From: Dyella sp. BiH032
Lineage (GTDB): Bacteria; Pseudomonadota; Gammaproteobacteria; Xanthomonadales; Rhodanobacteraceae
Length of the DNA: 64,000 nucleotides
Reading direction: 5' to 3'
NCBI RefSeq assembly: GCF_031954525.1
Contig: NZ_CP134867.1
Location: 806,001-870,000 of the forward strand
The notes below the pieces were generated by a model. That model saw only the letters and a list, made by a program, of their open reading frames with translations. It was not told the DNA's origin and searched no databases. Below are positions 54,346 through 62,736 of this stretch, piece by piece. Positions within the stretch are counted from its first letter, which is position 1. The number at the start of each line of letters is the position of its first letter. The position numbers and the translations under genes were made by a program.

Positions 54346-56550
54346 ATGCCGCCTCTCCGCGCTCTCGCGATCGCCACTTCGCTTGCCCTCGCCGCCTGCT
54401 CGCAGTCCGGCCACGATGCCGCCACGTCCGGCGACCATCCGGCCGCTGCCGCCACGGCACCGGCCACTGCCGCGGCCGAAGCCCCCTCCGCCAATCCGTT
54501 CTTTGCGGCCAGCACGCTGCCGTTCCAGGCGCCGCCGTTCGACAAGATCAAGGAGAGCGACTACCAGCCGGCGATCGAAGAGGGCATGAAGCAGCACCTC
54601 GCCGAGATCGAGAAGATCGCCGACAACCCCGAGGCACCGACGTTCGAGAACACCTTCGTCGCGATGGAGAAAGTCGGCGCGCTGCTCACCCGCCTGATGC
54701 ACGCGTTCGACGCGGTCACCGGGGCCAATACCAGCGATGCGCTGCAGAAGGTGCAGGAAGACGAGGCGCCCAAGCTCGCCGCCCACCAGGACGCCATCTA
54801 TCTCAACGACAAGCTGTTCAAGCGTGTCGAGGCCGTCTACGGACAGCGCGAATCGCTCAAGCTCGACCCCGAATCGCTGCGCCTGGTCGAAGTGGTCTAC
54901 AAGAACTTCGTGCACAACGGCGCCAAGCTCTCCGAGGCCGACAAGGCCAAGCTCAAGGAGCTGAACAAGGAAGAGTCGACGCTGAGCACGCAGTTCACCA
55001 ACAAGCTGCTGGCCGCGACCAAGGACGGCGCGCTGGTGGTGGACGACAAGGCCAAGCTCGCCGGCCTGTCCGACGGCGACATCGCCGCCGCCGCGCAGGC
55101 GGCGAAGGACCGCAAGCTCGACGGCAAGTGGGTGCTGCCGTTGCAGAACACCACGCAGCAGCCGCAGCTGCAGAGTCTGACCGACCGTGCCACCCGCGAG
55201 GCGCTGTTCAAGGCGTCGTGGGACCGCGCCGAGCACGGCGACGGCAACGACACGCGCGCGATCATCGAGCGCATCGCGCAGTTGCGCGCCGAGCAGGCCA
55301 AGCTCCTCGGCTTCCCGAACTATGGCGCGTGGAAGCTCGAGGATCAGATGGCCAAGACGCCGGACGCGGCGCTGAAGTTCATGCACGACCTGGTGCCGTC
55401 CGCCACCGCGCGCGCGCAGGCCGAGGCCAAGGACATTCAGGCGGTCATCGATCAGCAGAAGGGCGGCTTCAAGGTCGAGGCCTGGGATTGGAGCCATTAC
55501 GCCGAGCAGGTGCGCAAGGCCAAGTACGATCTCGACGAAGCGCAGATCAAGCCGTATTTCGAGCTGGACAACGTGCTGCAGAACGGCGTGTTCTACGCCG
55601 CGAACCAGCTCTACGGGCTGACCTTCAAGGAGCGCAAGGACATCCCGGTCTACCAGCCGGACGTGCGCGTGTTCGAGGTGTTCGACAAGGACGGTACCTC
55701 GATGGCGCTGTTCTATTGCGACTACTTCAAGCGCGACAACAAGAACGGTGGCGCATGGATGAGCAACTTCGTCGACCAGTCGAAGCTGCTGGACACCAAG
55801 CCGGTGGTCTACAACGTCGCCAACTTCACCAAGCCCGCGCCAGGCCAGCCGGCCCTTCTGTCGTTCGATGACGTGATCACCATGTTCCACGAGTTCGGCC
55901 ACGCGTTGCACGGCCTGTTTGCCGACTCGCAGTACCCGACCTTGTCGGGCGCAAACACGGCGCGCGACTTCGTGGAGTTCCCCTCGCAGTTCAACGAGCA
56001 CTGGGCAACCGATCCGAAGATCTTCGCCCACTATGCCAAGCACTATCAGACCGGCGAGGCGATGCCGCAGGCGCTGGTGGACAAGATCAAGAAGGCCGGC
56101 ACCTTCAACAAGGGCTACGACATGACCGAACTGGTCTCGGCCGCCTTGCTCGACATGAACTGGCACAGCCTGGGCGCGGACGCGGCGAAGCAGGACGCGG
56201 ACAAGTTCGAGACCGAGGCGCTCAAGAAGGACAAGATCGACTTGAGCTACGTGCCGCCCCGCTATCGTTCGAGCTACTTCCAGCACATCTGGGGTAACGG
56301 TTATGCCGCCGGCTATTACGCCTATCTGTGGACACAGATGCTGGCCGACGATGGCTTCGAGTGGTTCAAGGAACACGGTGGCCTGACGCGCGAGAACGGC
56401 GACCGCTTCCGCGCCATGATTCTGTCGCGCGGCAATACGGTGGAACTGGGGCAGCTGTATCGCGACTGGCGCGGCAAGGAACCGAGTGTGGAGCCGATGC
56501 TGATCGATCGCGGCCTGAAGGCGGATTCGGCGGCGAAGGCGAAGAAGTAA
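54346..56550 (+). CDS. dcp: M3-family peptidyl-dipeptidase lipoprotein (Dcp-like)
   Basis: A 734-residue zinc peptidase that removes C-terminal dipeptides from oligopeptides. The N-terminus is a lipoprotein signal (MPPLRALAIATSLALAAC) and an Ala-rich linker. The catalytic part has FHEFGHALHGLFAD (HEFGH zinc motif), then NEHWATDPKIFAHYAKHYQ with the third zinc ligand, and SYFQHIWGNGYAAGYYAYLW near the end, the M3 substrate-binding loop. GGGAG five bases before ATG 54346 decides the start over ATG 54328. The lipid anchor suggests periplasmic rather than cytoplasmic action. Confidence 0.92.
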   Translation: MPPLRALAIATSLALAACSQSGHDAATSGDHPAAAATAPATAAAEAPSANPFFAASTLPFQAPPFDKIKESDYQPAIEEGMKQHLAEIEKIADNPEAPTFENTFVAMEKVGALLTRLMHAFDAVTGANTSDALQKVQEDEAPKLAAHQDAIYLNDKLFKRVEAVYGQRESLKLDPESLRLVEVVYKNFVHNGAKLSEADKAKLKELNKEESTLSTQFTNKLLAATKDGALVVDDKAKLAGLSDGDIAAAAQAAKDRKLDGKWVLPLQNTTQQPQLQSLTDRATREALFKASWDRAEHGDGNDTRAIIERIAQLRAEQAKLLGFPNYGAWKLEDQMAKTPDAALKFMHDLVPSATARAQAEAKDIQAVIDQQKGGFKVEAWDWSHYAEQVRKAKYDLDEAQIKPYFELDNVLQNGVFYAANQLYGLTFKERKDIPVYQPDVRVFEVFDKDGTSMALFYCDYFKRDNKNGGAWMSNFVDQSKLLDTKPVVYNVANFTKPAPGQPALLSFDDVITMFHEFGHALHGLFADSQYPTLSGANTARDFVEFPSQFNEHWATDPKIFAHYAKHYQTGEAMPQALVDKIKKAGTFNKGYDMTELVSAALLDMNWHSLGADAAKQDADKFETEALKKDKIDLSYVPPRYRSSYFQHIWGNGYAAGYYAYLWTQMLADDGFEWFKEHGGLTRENGDRFRAMILSRGNTVELGQLYRDWRGKEPSVEPMLIDRGLKADSAAKAKK

Positions 56551-56573
56551 GCGCTCGGGATCCGGGCATCCGA

Positions 56574-56599
56574 GGGCCGGCATCGCCGGCCCTTTTTTT
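56574..56599 (+). terminator. Intrinsic terminator after the Dcp-like gene
   Basis: Stem GGGCCGGC / GCCGGCCC with loop ATC, followed by seven T (56593-56599). It lies 23 bases after the stop codon. Confidence 0.92.
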
Positions 56600-56618
56600 C
56601 GTCAGCGCGATGGATGGT

Positions 56619-57572
56619 TCATGGCGTGTGTCGGGTATCGGATGCGTTGAGGCGCGCATCCAATCGCAGACATTGTCCGTCGTAGGCCACATCGACCGGT
56701 CCGGCATAAATGCCGGCAATGACGCGGAGCGCATGCGGCAGATCCTGTTCCGAGCGTCGCATCAAGTGGGACAGCAGCAGGCGCCGCACGCCGGCCTGCG
56801 CAGCCAGCCTGGCGATGCGCGATGGCGGTGCGTGCAGGGCATTGGCCACCTCGTCGTCACTGTCTTCGGGGATGGCGAGGTTGGCGACCAGGAGGTCAGC
56901 ATCTTTGGCCAGTCCCGTCAGGGCCGGCTCGCGCGCATCGGTGTCGCCCAGGTAGACCACGGCATGGCCGCCGGCCTCCACTTGCCACGCCAGTGCCGGT
57001 ACCGGTCCGTGCCGCACGGGTGTCGCCAGCAAGCGGGTCGTGCCGTCATCGAACACCTTGGTGATCTCTCCACGTCGCAGCGACAGCGTGGTGGGCACGA
57101 TCCGGAAAGGCGCGCCGTCCGGATGCAAGAAACCGCCGAGATAGGGGTACGCCGATCGCTCGGCTCCGATCAGTGCGGCCAGCCAATCGTCCAGCGAGGG
57201 AAAGCCGCCACCGGCGGGCGGGCCGAAGATGGGCAGCGGGGCTTCGCGCTCGCCGAACACGCCGGCCTTCAAATAGGCGGGAAGATCCGCGCTGTGATCG
57301 CTGTGCAGATGCGAGAGCGCAATCACATGGAGGTCTTCGATCCTTCCGCCCTCTTTGCCGAAAGCCACCGCCGTTCCGGCGCCCGCATCGAACAAGGCTC
57401 GCGCCTTGCCGTCCAGCCAGAGTACGTGCCCGCTCTGGGCGCGCCCATTCAGCTCCGGGCCTCCGCTGCCGAGTACTTGCCACGCGGTCGCTCCCCCACA
57501 GTGCTCGGTGGCCCAGACCGCTGGGGCGAAGAGCAGGAGCAAGCTGGCTGCCGCGGCCCGCCATGGCGTCAC
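56619..57572 (-). CDS. Exported metallo-beta-lactamase-fold hydrolase
   Basis: A 317-residue MBL-fold protein with a signal peptide (about residues 1-21, TPWRAAAASLLLLFAPAVWA). The metal motif is SHLHSDHSADLP (HxHxDH); later ligands are in TPVRHGPVPALAW, VVYLGDTDAREP and LLLSHLMRR. The core order resembles arylsulfatase/tRNase Z-like MBL proteins rather than beta-lactamases. Substrate unknown. The GTG start at 57572 overlaps the stop of the AraC gene (GTGA), so the regulator and this enzyme are translationally coupled. Confidence 0.85.
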   Translation of the reverse strand: MTPWRAAAASLLLLFAPAVWATEHCGGATAWQVLGSGGPELNGRAQSGHVLWLDGKARALFDAGAGTAVAFGKEGGRIEDLHVIALSHLHSDHSADLPAYLKAGVFGEREAPLPIFGPPAGGGFPSLDDWLAALIGAERSAYPYLGGFLHPDGAPFRIVPTTLSLRRGEITKVFDDGTTRLLATPVRHGPVPALAWQVEAGGHAVVYLGDTDAREPALTGLAKDADLLVANLAIPEDSDDEVANALHAPPSRIARLAAQAGVRRLLLSHLMRRSEQDLPHALRVIAGIYAGPVDVAYDGQCLRLDARLNASDTRHTP

Positions 57573-58462
57573 GCGGCTTCTCCCGCCGCACGTACGCGGC
57601 CGGGGCTGCTGCCGCTGACACGCTTGTAGAGGCGTCGGAACGCGGCTTCGCTGCCGTAGCCGAGGCGTTCGGCGATCGAGGCTACCGACAGCTTCCGTTC
57701 GCGCAGCATTTTCTCGGCCACGCTGACCCTCCATTGCGTCACGTATTGCATGGGAGGCATGCGCATCAGCTGCGTGAAGCGCTCGGCGAACGCGGAGCGC
57801 GACATGCAGGCCAGCGCCGCCATCGACTGCATCGTCCAGGCGTCGCCCGGCGCTTCGTGCACGGCATGCAGCACCTTGCAGATGCGCGTGTCCGCCATGG
57901 CGGCGAACAGGCCGTGGCGGTCGGCCGCACGGCTGGCGTAATCGCAGACGGCCAGCGCGAACAGCGTATCGGCCAGCTTGTTCAGCAGGACCTGACGGCC
58001 GGCCTGCCGGGACTGCGACACCTCGACCATCATCGAGGCGAGCTGGCGGAAGGTGCCTCCCGCGTCGCGAGACCGCACCGTGAAACAGGCGGGCAGTGCA
58101 TGGCTGAGCGGGTGGCGGGCATGCGCGGGGAAATGCAGTTCACCGCAGATCAGGCTGGTGCCCTCGTCGGTGCAGGCCGCGGCCGTTGGAAGCAGGCAGT
58201 GCGGATCGCCATGCGGCAGGACGACCAGGTCGCCTGCCTCCAGTTCCAGCGGCTGCGCGATAGCGCGGCTTTCCACGCGGCAGGCCCCTTCGCCGACGAG
58301 GTGGAACAGGCCGCACTCGTAGCGCGGCTCGTCGAGGAACCAGGAGCCGCAGTACTGCAGTTCCGCGACGATGTCGACGCGCAGGTTGGACTGCAGCAGG
58401 AGCGCCTCCAGGGCGGGCGCGACCGGACAAGGCGTTGCGGTGTGGCTGGCCAGGGCGGACAT
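57569..58462 (-). CDS. AraC-family transcriptional regulator with cupin sensor domain
   Basis: A 297-residue regulator. Residues about 20-110 form a cupin-like ligand domain (SWFLDEPRYECGLFHLVGEG, LEAGDLVVLPHGDPHCLL); the C-terminal 100 residues have the double HTH with MAALACMSRSAFAERFTQLM and LSVASIAERLGYGSEAAFRR followed by LYKRVSGSSPGRVR. The cupin-type AraC group often controls neighbouring enzyme genes. It overlaps the downstream MBL gene and starts 54 bases after the bufC stop on the same strand, so it may be read from the bufferin operon. Confidence 0.9.
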   Translation of the reverse strand: MSALASHTATPCPVAPALEALLLQSNLRVDIVAELQYCGSWFLDEPRYECGLFHLVGEGACRVESRAIAQPLELEAGDLVVLPHGDPHCLLPTAAACTDEGTSLICGELHFPAHARHPLSHALPACFTVRSRDAGGTFRQLASMMVEVSQSRQAGRQVLLNKLADTLFALAVCDYASRAADRHGLFAAMADTRICKVLHAVHEAPGDAWTMQSMAALACMSRSAFAERFTQLMRMPPMQYVTQWRVSVAEKMLRERKLSVASIAERLGYGSEAAFRRLYKRVSGSSPGRVRAAGEAA

Positions 58463-58516
58463 GGGCGTTCCTTTTCGTGAAGGTCCGCCTGAAGTTCGTC
58501 GTGGGGACCGGGATGG

Positions 58517-59341
58517 TTACCCGGAGAAATCTGATCGTCGGGCGCCGGAAGGAACGCCCTCCGCCTCCGCCAGGCTCAACGCGCCGATCAAGCCTGCCCC
58601 CACCCAGCCGTGCAGGAACTCGGACAGGCGGGATATGGCCAGGTCCGGGGGCCAGCGCGTCGCCGCCAGCTCGCACAGTTCGGCAAAGGCGGTGCCGTCC
58701 GCCGCCGCGGTGAGGAGGGCGTACTCGTCCGGACCGAGCGCTCGGTAGCGCACGGTCGTGGCCTCGCGCCAGACAATCAGCGGGCGCGGCTCGGCGTACC
58801 GGCGCAGGCGGGGCCGGGCCAGGCTCCGATCGGAGGCGGCGCGGAACGCATCGACGTTGCTGCTGGCCGCCAGCCACTGCAGATGCCGCGGCGGATGCAG
58901 CCGCAGCCGGGCCCAGTCCTGCGGATCGATGCCGGCCAGGGAGGCGGCGCTTACCGCCGGTTCGTCGGCCGCGTCGAAACACGTGGAGATCGCCCAGTCC
59001 AGGGCCGCGGCCTCGGCCAGGGCCGGACGATCGCGCCAGGGCAGCGCATAGCGGAGGAAGGCGGCAAGCCCGGCGCCATACCAGCGGAGGTTGTAGTGCT
59101 CGGAGGGGCATGCCTCGATGTAACGGTCGAGCAGGGACGCGAAGCGCCGTCCGGCCAGCCGGGCGAGTGCGGGAAATTCACCGGACAAGGCTTCGCGCAG
59201 CCGTGCGCGGTAGCCATGCCGGTAAATCGCGAGCCGGCTGCGCGCGTCGGCGCGTTCGTCGCCCACCAATTCGGACGGCGCAGTCGCGGCGGAAGTCATC
59301 ACCGCCTCCTGAACCCGCTGTTGCAGTGCAGCCAAGTTCAC
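58517..59341 (-). CDS. bufC: HvfC/BufC-type (DUF2063) partner of the MNIO maturase
   Basis: A 274-residue protein of the DUF2063 family, the usual partner of DUF692/MNIO enzymes in RiPP maturation, where it is thought to deliver the precursor. The N-terminal helical domain has [20 protein letters not shown] and [20 protein letters not shown], typical for the family; the C-terminal half has a small alpha/beta domain with [16 protein letters not shown]. The GTG start at 59341 overlaps the bufB stop (GTGA), so BufB and BufC are translationally coupled. Confidence 0.88.
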   Translation of the reverse strand: MNLAALQQRVQEAVMTSAATAPSELVGDERADARSRLAIYRHGYRARLREALSGEFPALARLAGRRFASLLDRYIEACPSEHYNLRWYGAGLAAFLRYALPWRDRPALAEAAALDWAISTCFDAADEPAVSAASLAGIDPQDWARLRLHPPRHLQWLAASSNVDAFRAASDRSLARPRLRRYAEPRPLIVWREATTVRYRALGPDEYALLTAAADGTAFAELCELAATRWPPDLAISRLSEFLHGWVGAGLIGALSLAEAEGVPSGARRSDFSG

Positions 59342-60198
59342 GCCGCGGCCCTCAGCAGCGGCGCGGCCAGACGGCGCGCTTCGCCGAGTTCGTCGAGCAG
59401 TTCGGCCAATGGGGGAATGCGGTCATCGCGCTCGATCATGGTGGAGACCGCGCCGAAACGGCGCACGGCAGCCTGGTAGAGGCTCCATACGGGCGATGGC
59501 ACCGGGGCATCGTGGGTATCCACGATCAGCCTTTCGCCCTGTTCGTGGCCGGCCAGGTGGAACTGCTGCACCCGGTCCGCGGGCACGCCGTCGAGATAGC
59601 GCTGCGGATCGAAGCCGTGGTTGCAGGCGCTGACGTAGATGTTGTTGATATCCAGAAGGATCAGGCAATCCGCCCGCCTGGCGACTTCCGCGAGGAACTC
59701 CCATTCCTCCAGCTGCGAGTCGGCGTAGCGGATATAGCTGGACACGTTTTCGAGCAGGATGCGGCGGCGCAGGCGATCCTGCACCTCCCGCACGCGGGCG
59801 GCGACATGCTCCAGCGCCTCTTCGGTGTAGGGAAGCGGCATCAGGTCGTGCAGATTCACGCCCTGGACGCCGGTCCAGCAGAGATGGTCCGACACCCAGG
59901 CCGGCTCGATGTGCCGCGCGAGCGCATCCAGGCGCGCGAGATAACCCTGGTCCAGCGGGTCGGTGCTGCCGATGGACAGGGATACCCCATGCATGGCCAG
60001 CGGGAAGCGCTGGCGGAAGCGTTCGAGCCAGACCAGCGGAAGACCGCCGGGCACCATGTAGTTCTCCGAGATGATCTCCAGCCAGTCGACGCCCTGCGGC
60101 TGTTCGAGCAGTTCCTGGTAATGCTCCACGCGCAGGCCAAGACCATAGCCCAGGTAGGGCATGGCGTTCTCCAGCGGACGAGCTTGAGCGGCGTTCAT
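59338..60198 (-). CDS. bufB: MNIO-family (DUF692) bufferin maturase
   Basis: A 286-residue TIM-barrel enzyme of the multinuclear non-haem iron oxygenase family. Characterised members oxidise cysteines of small peptides to oxazolone/thioamide or thiooxazole groups. Metal ligands can be mapped onto conserved motifs: His70 in [20 protein letters not shown] (Asp104, His105), LLENVSSY (Glu150), [17 protein letters not shown] (Asp183, His194), [18 protein letters not shown] (Asp227, His229) and Glu256. Start [17 protein letters not shown] at 60198; the frame is open upstream across bufA as a shadow. The gene follows bufA by 59 bases. Confidence 0.92.
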   Translation of the reverse strand: MNAAQARPLENAMPYLGYGLGLRVEHYQELLEQPQGVDWLEIISENYMVPGGLPLVWLERFRQRFPLAMHGVSLSIGSTDPLDQGYLARLDALARHIEPAWVSDHLCWTGVQGVNLHDLMPLPYTEEALEHVAARVREVQDRLRRRILLENVSSYIRYADSQLEEWEFLAEVARRADCLILLDINNIYVSACNHGFDPQRYLDGVPADRVQQFHLAGHEQGERLIVDTHDAPVPSPVWSLYQAAVRRFGAVSTMIERDDRIPPLAELLDELGEARRLAAPLLRAAA

Positions 60199-60257
60199 CG
60201 TGGGCTCCTCTCGGCTTGGAAGGCGGGGCCGTGGGATGGCGCGGCCCCGCCGGTCGG

Positions 60258-60530
60258 TCAGGCCTTGGCTTCGGCCTGGGCCTTTTCGCAGTCCTGCTGG
60301 CTCTTCTGCATGGTGAAGCCCTGGCCCTTGCAGGCGTTCTGGCCCTTGCAGGCGTTGCTGGCCTGCTTGCAGGCGCCGTGACCCTTGCACGCCGAGGAGT
60401 TCATACACTTCACTTCGGCCTTGTCGCCCTTGGCGGCATGGTCGGCGGCCATCGCGCCGGAAGCTGCGGTCATGGCGAACAGGCCCGCGACCATCGCCGC
60501 CATCGCACCGCTCTGGAAAGTCTTCTTCAT
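60258..60530 (-). CDS. bufA: Bufferin-type RiPP precursor (BufA2-like, six cysteines)
   Basis: A 90-residue precursor with a Sec signal peptide ([20 protein letters not shown], cleavage probably after AMA at residue 28). The mature part of about 62 residues is Lys/Gln-rich and has six cysteines: 42, 48, 54, 61, 67 and 81. Repeats of ACKG type are visible ([24 protein letters not shown]). Cysteine-rich signal-peptide precursors next to MNIO and DUF2063 genes are bufferins, whose modified cysteines chelate copper. Six rather than four cysteines and the CKGQ repeat point to the second bufferin family. GAGAGG precedes the ATG. First gene of the minus-strand unit. Confidence 0.85.
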   Translation of the reverse strand: MKKTFQSGAMAAMVAGLFAMTAASGAMAADHAAKGDKAEVKCMNSSACKGHGACKQASNACKGQNACKGQGFTMQKSQQDCEKAQAEAKA

Positions 60531-60800
60531 TGCTATGTCCTCTCAGATGGAAGCCGCGTCCGCGGCGATTGCGTCCAGCCCGTGCGCCATGGGCGCGGGT
60601 CGGTCTCGACGGTGGCCATTGTCGAAACGGATGGCCTGCGCAACTGCACCCGCGCATCCGGCGTTCATGCCCGATCGTCCGGGTTCCGGTGCCGCACCAG
60701 GAAGCCGGACCGCGAGCAAGAAAGCGTGGACGCCCGGGCATGGCGAACAGCGCATGGCCGGGCCGAATATGCCGCCCTCATTCCTCGAAGGACAAGCACG

Positions 60801-61262
60801 ATGCGAGAGTTCATTGCCACGCGGGCCTCGCGCCTGCTCGATGCGCTGTATGCCAGCCGCTGGCTGGGGCCGTTGGTGCTGCGGGTGGTCTTCGGCTACT
60901 TCTGGCTGGAGACCGGCCTGGCCAAGGTGCAGCACGTGGACGGCTTCGCCGAACGTTTCGCCGGCTGGGGCATTCCGTTTCCATGGTTCAGTGCCACGCT
61001 TTCCGCCTGGACGGATCTCGTCGGCGGCGCGCTGTTGATCCTGGGCCTGCTGACGCGCGTGGTGTGCGTGCCGATGATCATCAATATGGCGGTCGCGCTG
61101 ATCCTGGTGGTGTCGCGCGACCTCACCGGGCTCGACGAGTACGTCGAGAGTTCTGAGCTCACCTACATCCTGATCTTCTTCTGGCTGCTCATGGCTGGCC
61201 CCGGCAAGGCCAGCCTCGACACGCTGCTGGCGCGTCGCCTGGGCATCCGCACGCGGGATTGA
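60801..61262 (+). CDS. DoxX-family membrane protein
   Basis: A 153-residue DoxX-type protein with four transmembrane helices: PLVLRVVFGYFWLETGLAKV, LSAWTDLVGGALLILGLLTR, CVPMIINMAVALILVVSRDL and LTYILIFFWLLMAGPG. DoxX proteins accompany many bufferin/Hvf gene sets; the role may be membrane thiol or quinone redox work. AAGGA precedes ATG 60801. It is divergent from bufA. The 270-base intergenic region between them must hold both promoters but I see no further gene in it. Confidence 0.85.
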   Translation: MREFIATRASRLLDALYASRWLGPLVLRVVFGYFWLETGLAKVQHVDGFAERFAGWGIPFPWFSATLSAWTDLVGGALLILGLLTRVVCVPMIINMAVALILVVSRDLTGLDEYVESSELTYILIFFWLLMAGPGKASLDTLLARRLGIRTRD

Positions 61263-61268
61263 GGCACG

Positions 61269-61300
61269 GCACAGGGCGCGGCGCCGGCCGCGCCCTGTGC
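61269..61300. terminator. 14-bp perfect stem-loop between convergent doxX and gshA genes, no T-tract
   Basis: GCACAGGGCGCGGC (61269-61282), loop GCCG, GCCGCGCCCTGTGC (61287-61300). It fills the 40-base gap between the two stop codons almost completely. No U-run on either side. Confidence 0.6.
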
Positions 61301-61302
61301 GC

Positions 61303-62670
61303 TCAATAGGCGAACTCGCGGAACACCGGGTCCACGCTGCCGTGCCATGGGCCGTGGAACAGCTCGAGCTTGCGCTCGGCCGGTGTCTGATTGGCTTCCA
61401 CGATTTCGATCAACGGTTCCAGGTAGATGCTTTCGTCAGCGCCGTTGCGGTTGAGCTGCGCACGGCGCTTGAGGCCATGTGCCGCGATCTTCAGCGTTTC
61501 GGCGGCCAGCTCGCGCACGGAGTGTCCGCGGAACGGCAACTTGAGCGCCTGCTTCGGCACGCCGTCGCGCAGCGCATGGCGTTCCTCGCGGGTGAAGTCC
61601 TTGACCAGGTCCCAGGCGGCTGCGAGCGCATCGTCGTCGTAGAGCAGGCCGACCCACAGCGCGGGCAATGCGCAGAGACGGTTCCAGGGGCCGCCGTCGG
61701 CGCCGCGCATTTCCAGGTACTGCTTGAGCCGCACTTCGGGGAAGGCGGTGGTGAGATGGTCGGCCCAGTCCTTCATGGTCGCGCGAACACCCGGCAGCGA
61801 CGGCAGTTCGCCACGCAGGAAGCGCTTGAAGTCCTGGCCCGCCAGGTCGATGTAGCGGCCGTCCTGGTAGCTGAAGTACATCGGCACGTCGAGAATGTAA
61901 TCGACGTAGCGTTCGTAGCCGAAACTCTGGTCGAAGACGAAGTCGAGCATGCCGGTACGGTGCGGATCGGTGTCGGTCCACACGTTCGAGCGGTAGGAGA
62001 GGTAGCCGTTCGGGCGACCCTCGGTGAACGGCGAATCGGCGAACAGCGCCGTGGCTACCGGCTGCAACGCGAGGCTGGTGCGGAACTTGCGCACCATGTC
62101 GGCCTCACTGGAGAAGTCGAGGTTGACCTGCACGGTGCAGGTGCGCGTCATCATGTCCAGGCCGAGCGAGCCGACTTTCGGCATGTACTCGCGCATGATC
62201 TTGTAGCGGCCCTTCGGCATCCACGGCATCTCGTCGCGGCGCCACTTGGGCTGGAAGCCCATGCCGAGGAAGCCGATGCCGAGGTCGTCGGCGATGGAGC
62301 GTACTTCCTCGAGGTGCTTGTTCACCTCGCAACAGGTCTGGTGGATGTTCTCCAGCGGCGCGCCGGAGAGTTCGAGCTGACCGGCCGGTTCCAGCGTGAT
62401 GGACGCCTTGTCGCGCGACAGGGCGACCGGGTTGTCGCCTTCCCGAGCGATGTCCCAGCCATAGCGCTCGGCCAGCCGCTCCAGCAGCACGCGGATGCCG
62501 CGGTCGCCGTCGAAGGTGGGCGGGCGAAGGCTGTCGGTGAGGAAGCCGAACTTCTCGTGCTCGGTACCGATGCGCCAGGCATCGCGGGGCTTCTCGCCAG
62601 CGGCCAGGTAGTCGGCCAGCTGCTGGCGGTCGCCAATGGGCGTGCTCTTGACGGCACTGGGTATGGACAC
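61303..62670 (-). CDS. gshA: Glutamate-cysteine ligase, plant/proteobacterial type
   Basis: First step of glutathione synthesis. The 455-residue enzyme is of the plant-like GCL class, not the E. coli type: [83 protein letters not shown] and the C-terminal [16 protein letters not shown] pair of Cys residues, QTCCEVN, is in the N-terminal half. The start is [13 protein letters not shown] at 62670. It converges with doxX of the bufferin locus. Confidence 0.95.
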   Translation of the reverse strand: MSIPSAVKSTPIGDRQQLADYLAAGEKPRDAWRIGTEHEKFGFLTDSLRPPTFDGDRGIRVLLERLAERYGWDIAREGDNPVALSRDKASITLEPAGQLELSGAPLENIHQTCCEVNKHLEEVRSIADDLGIGFLGMGFQPKWRRDEMPWMPKGRYKIMREYMPKVGSLGLDMMTRTCTVQVNLDFSSEADMVRKFRTSLALQPVATALFADSPFTEGRPNGYLSYRSNVWTDTDPHRTGMLDFVFDQSFGYERYVDYILDVPMYFSYQDGRYIDLAGQDFKRFLRGELPSLPGVRATMKDWADHLTTAFPEVRLKQYLEMRGADGGPWNRLCALPALWVGLLYDDDALAAAWDLVKDFTREERHALRDGVPKQALKLPFRGHSVRELAAETLKIAAHGLKRRAQLNRNGADESIYLEPLIEIVEANQTPAERKLELFHGPWHGSVDPVFREFAY

Positions 62671-62736
62671 GTTCGGCTCCTTCGCGGCAATCGCACCACT
62701 GTGGGGCTGCCCGCCCGATTTTCAAAGTGCCGCGTT

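Noticed and set aside
60531..60800. Additional small gene between bufA and doxX
   Set aside because: Short frames exist in both directions but without ribosome binding site, hydrophobic or Cys-rich pattern; treated as divergent promoter region.
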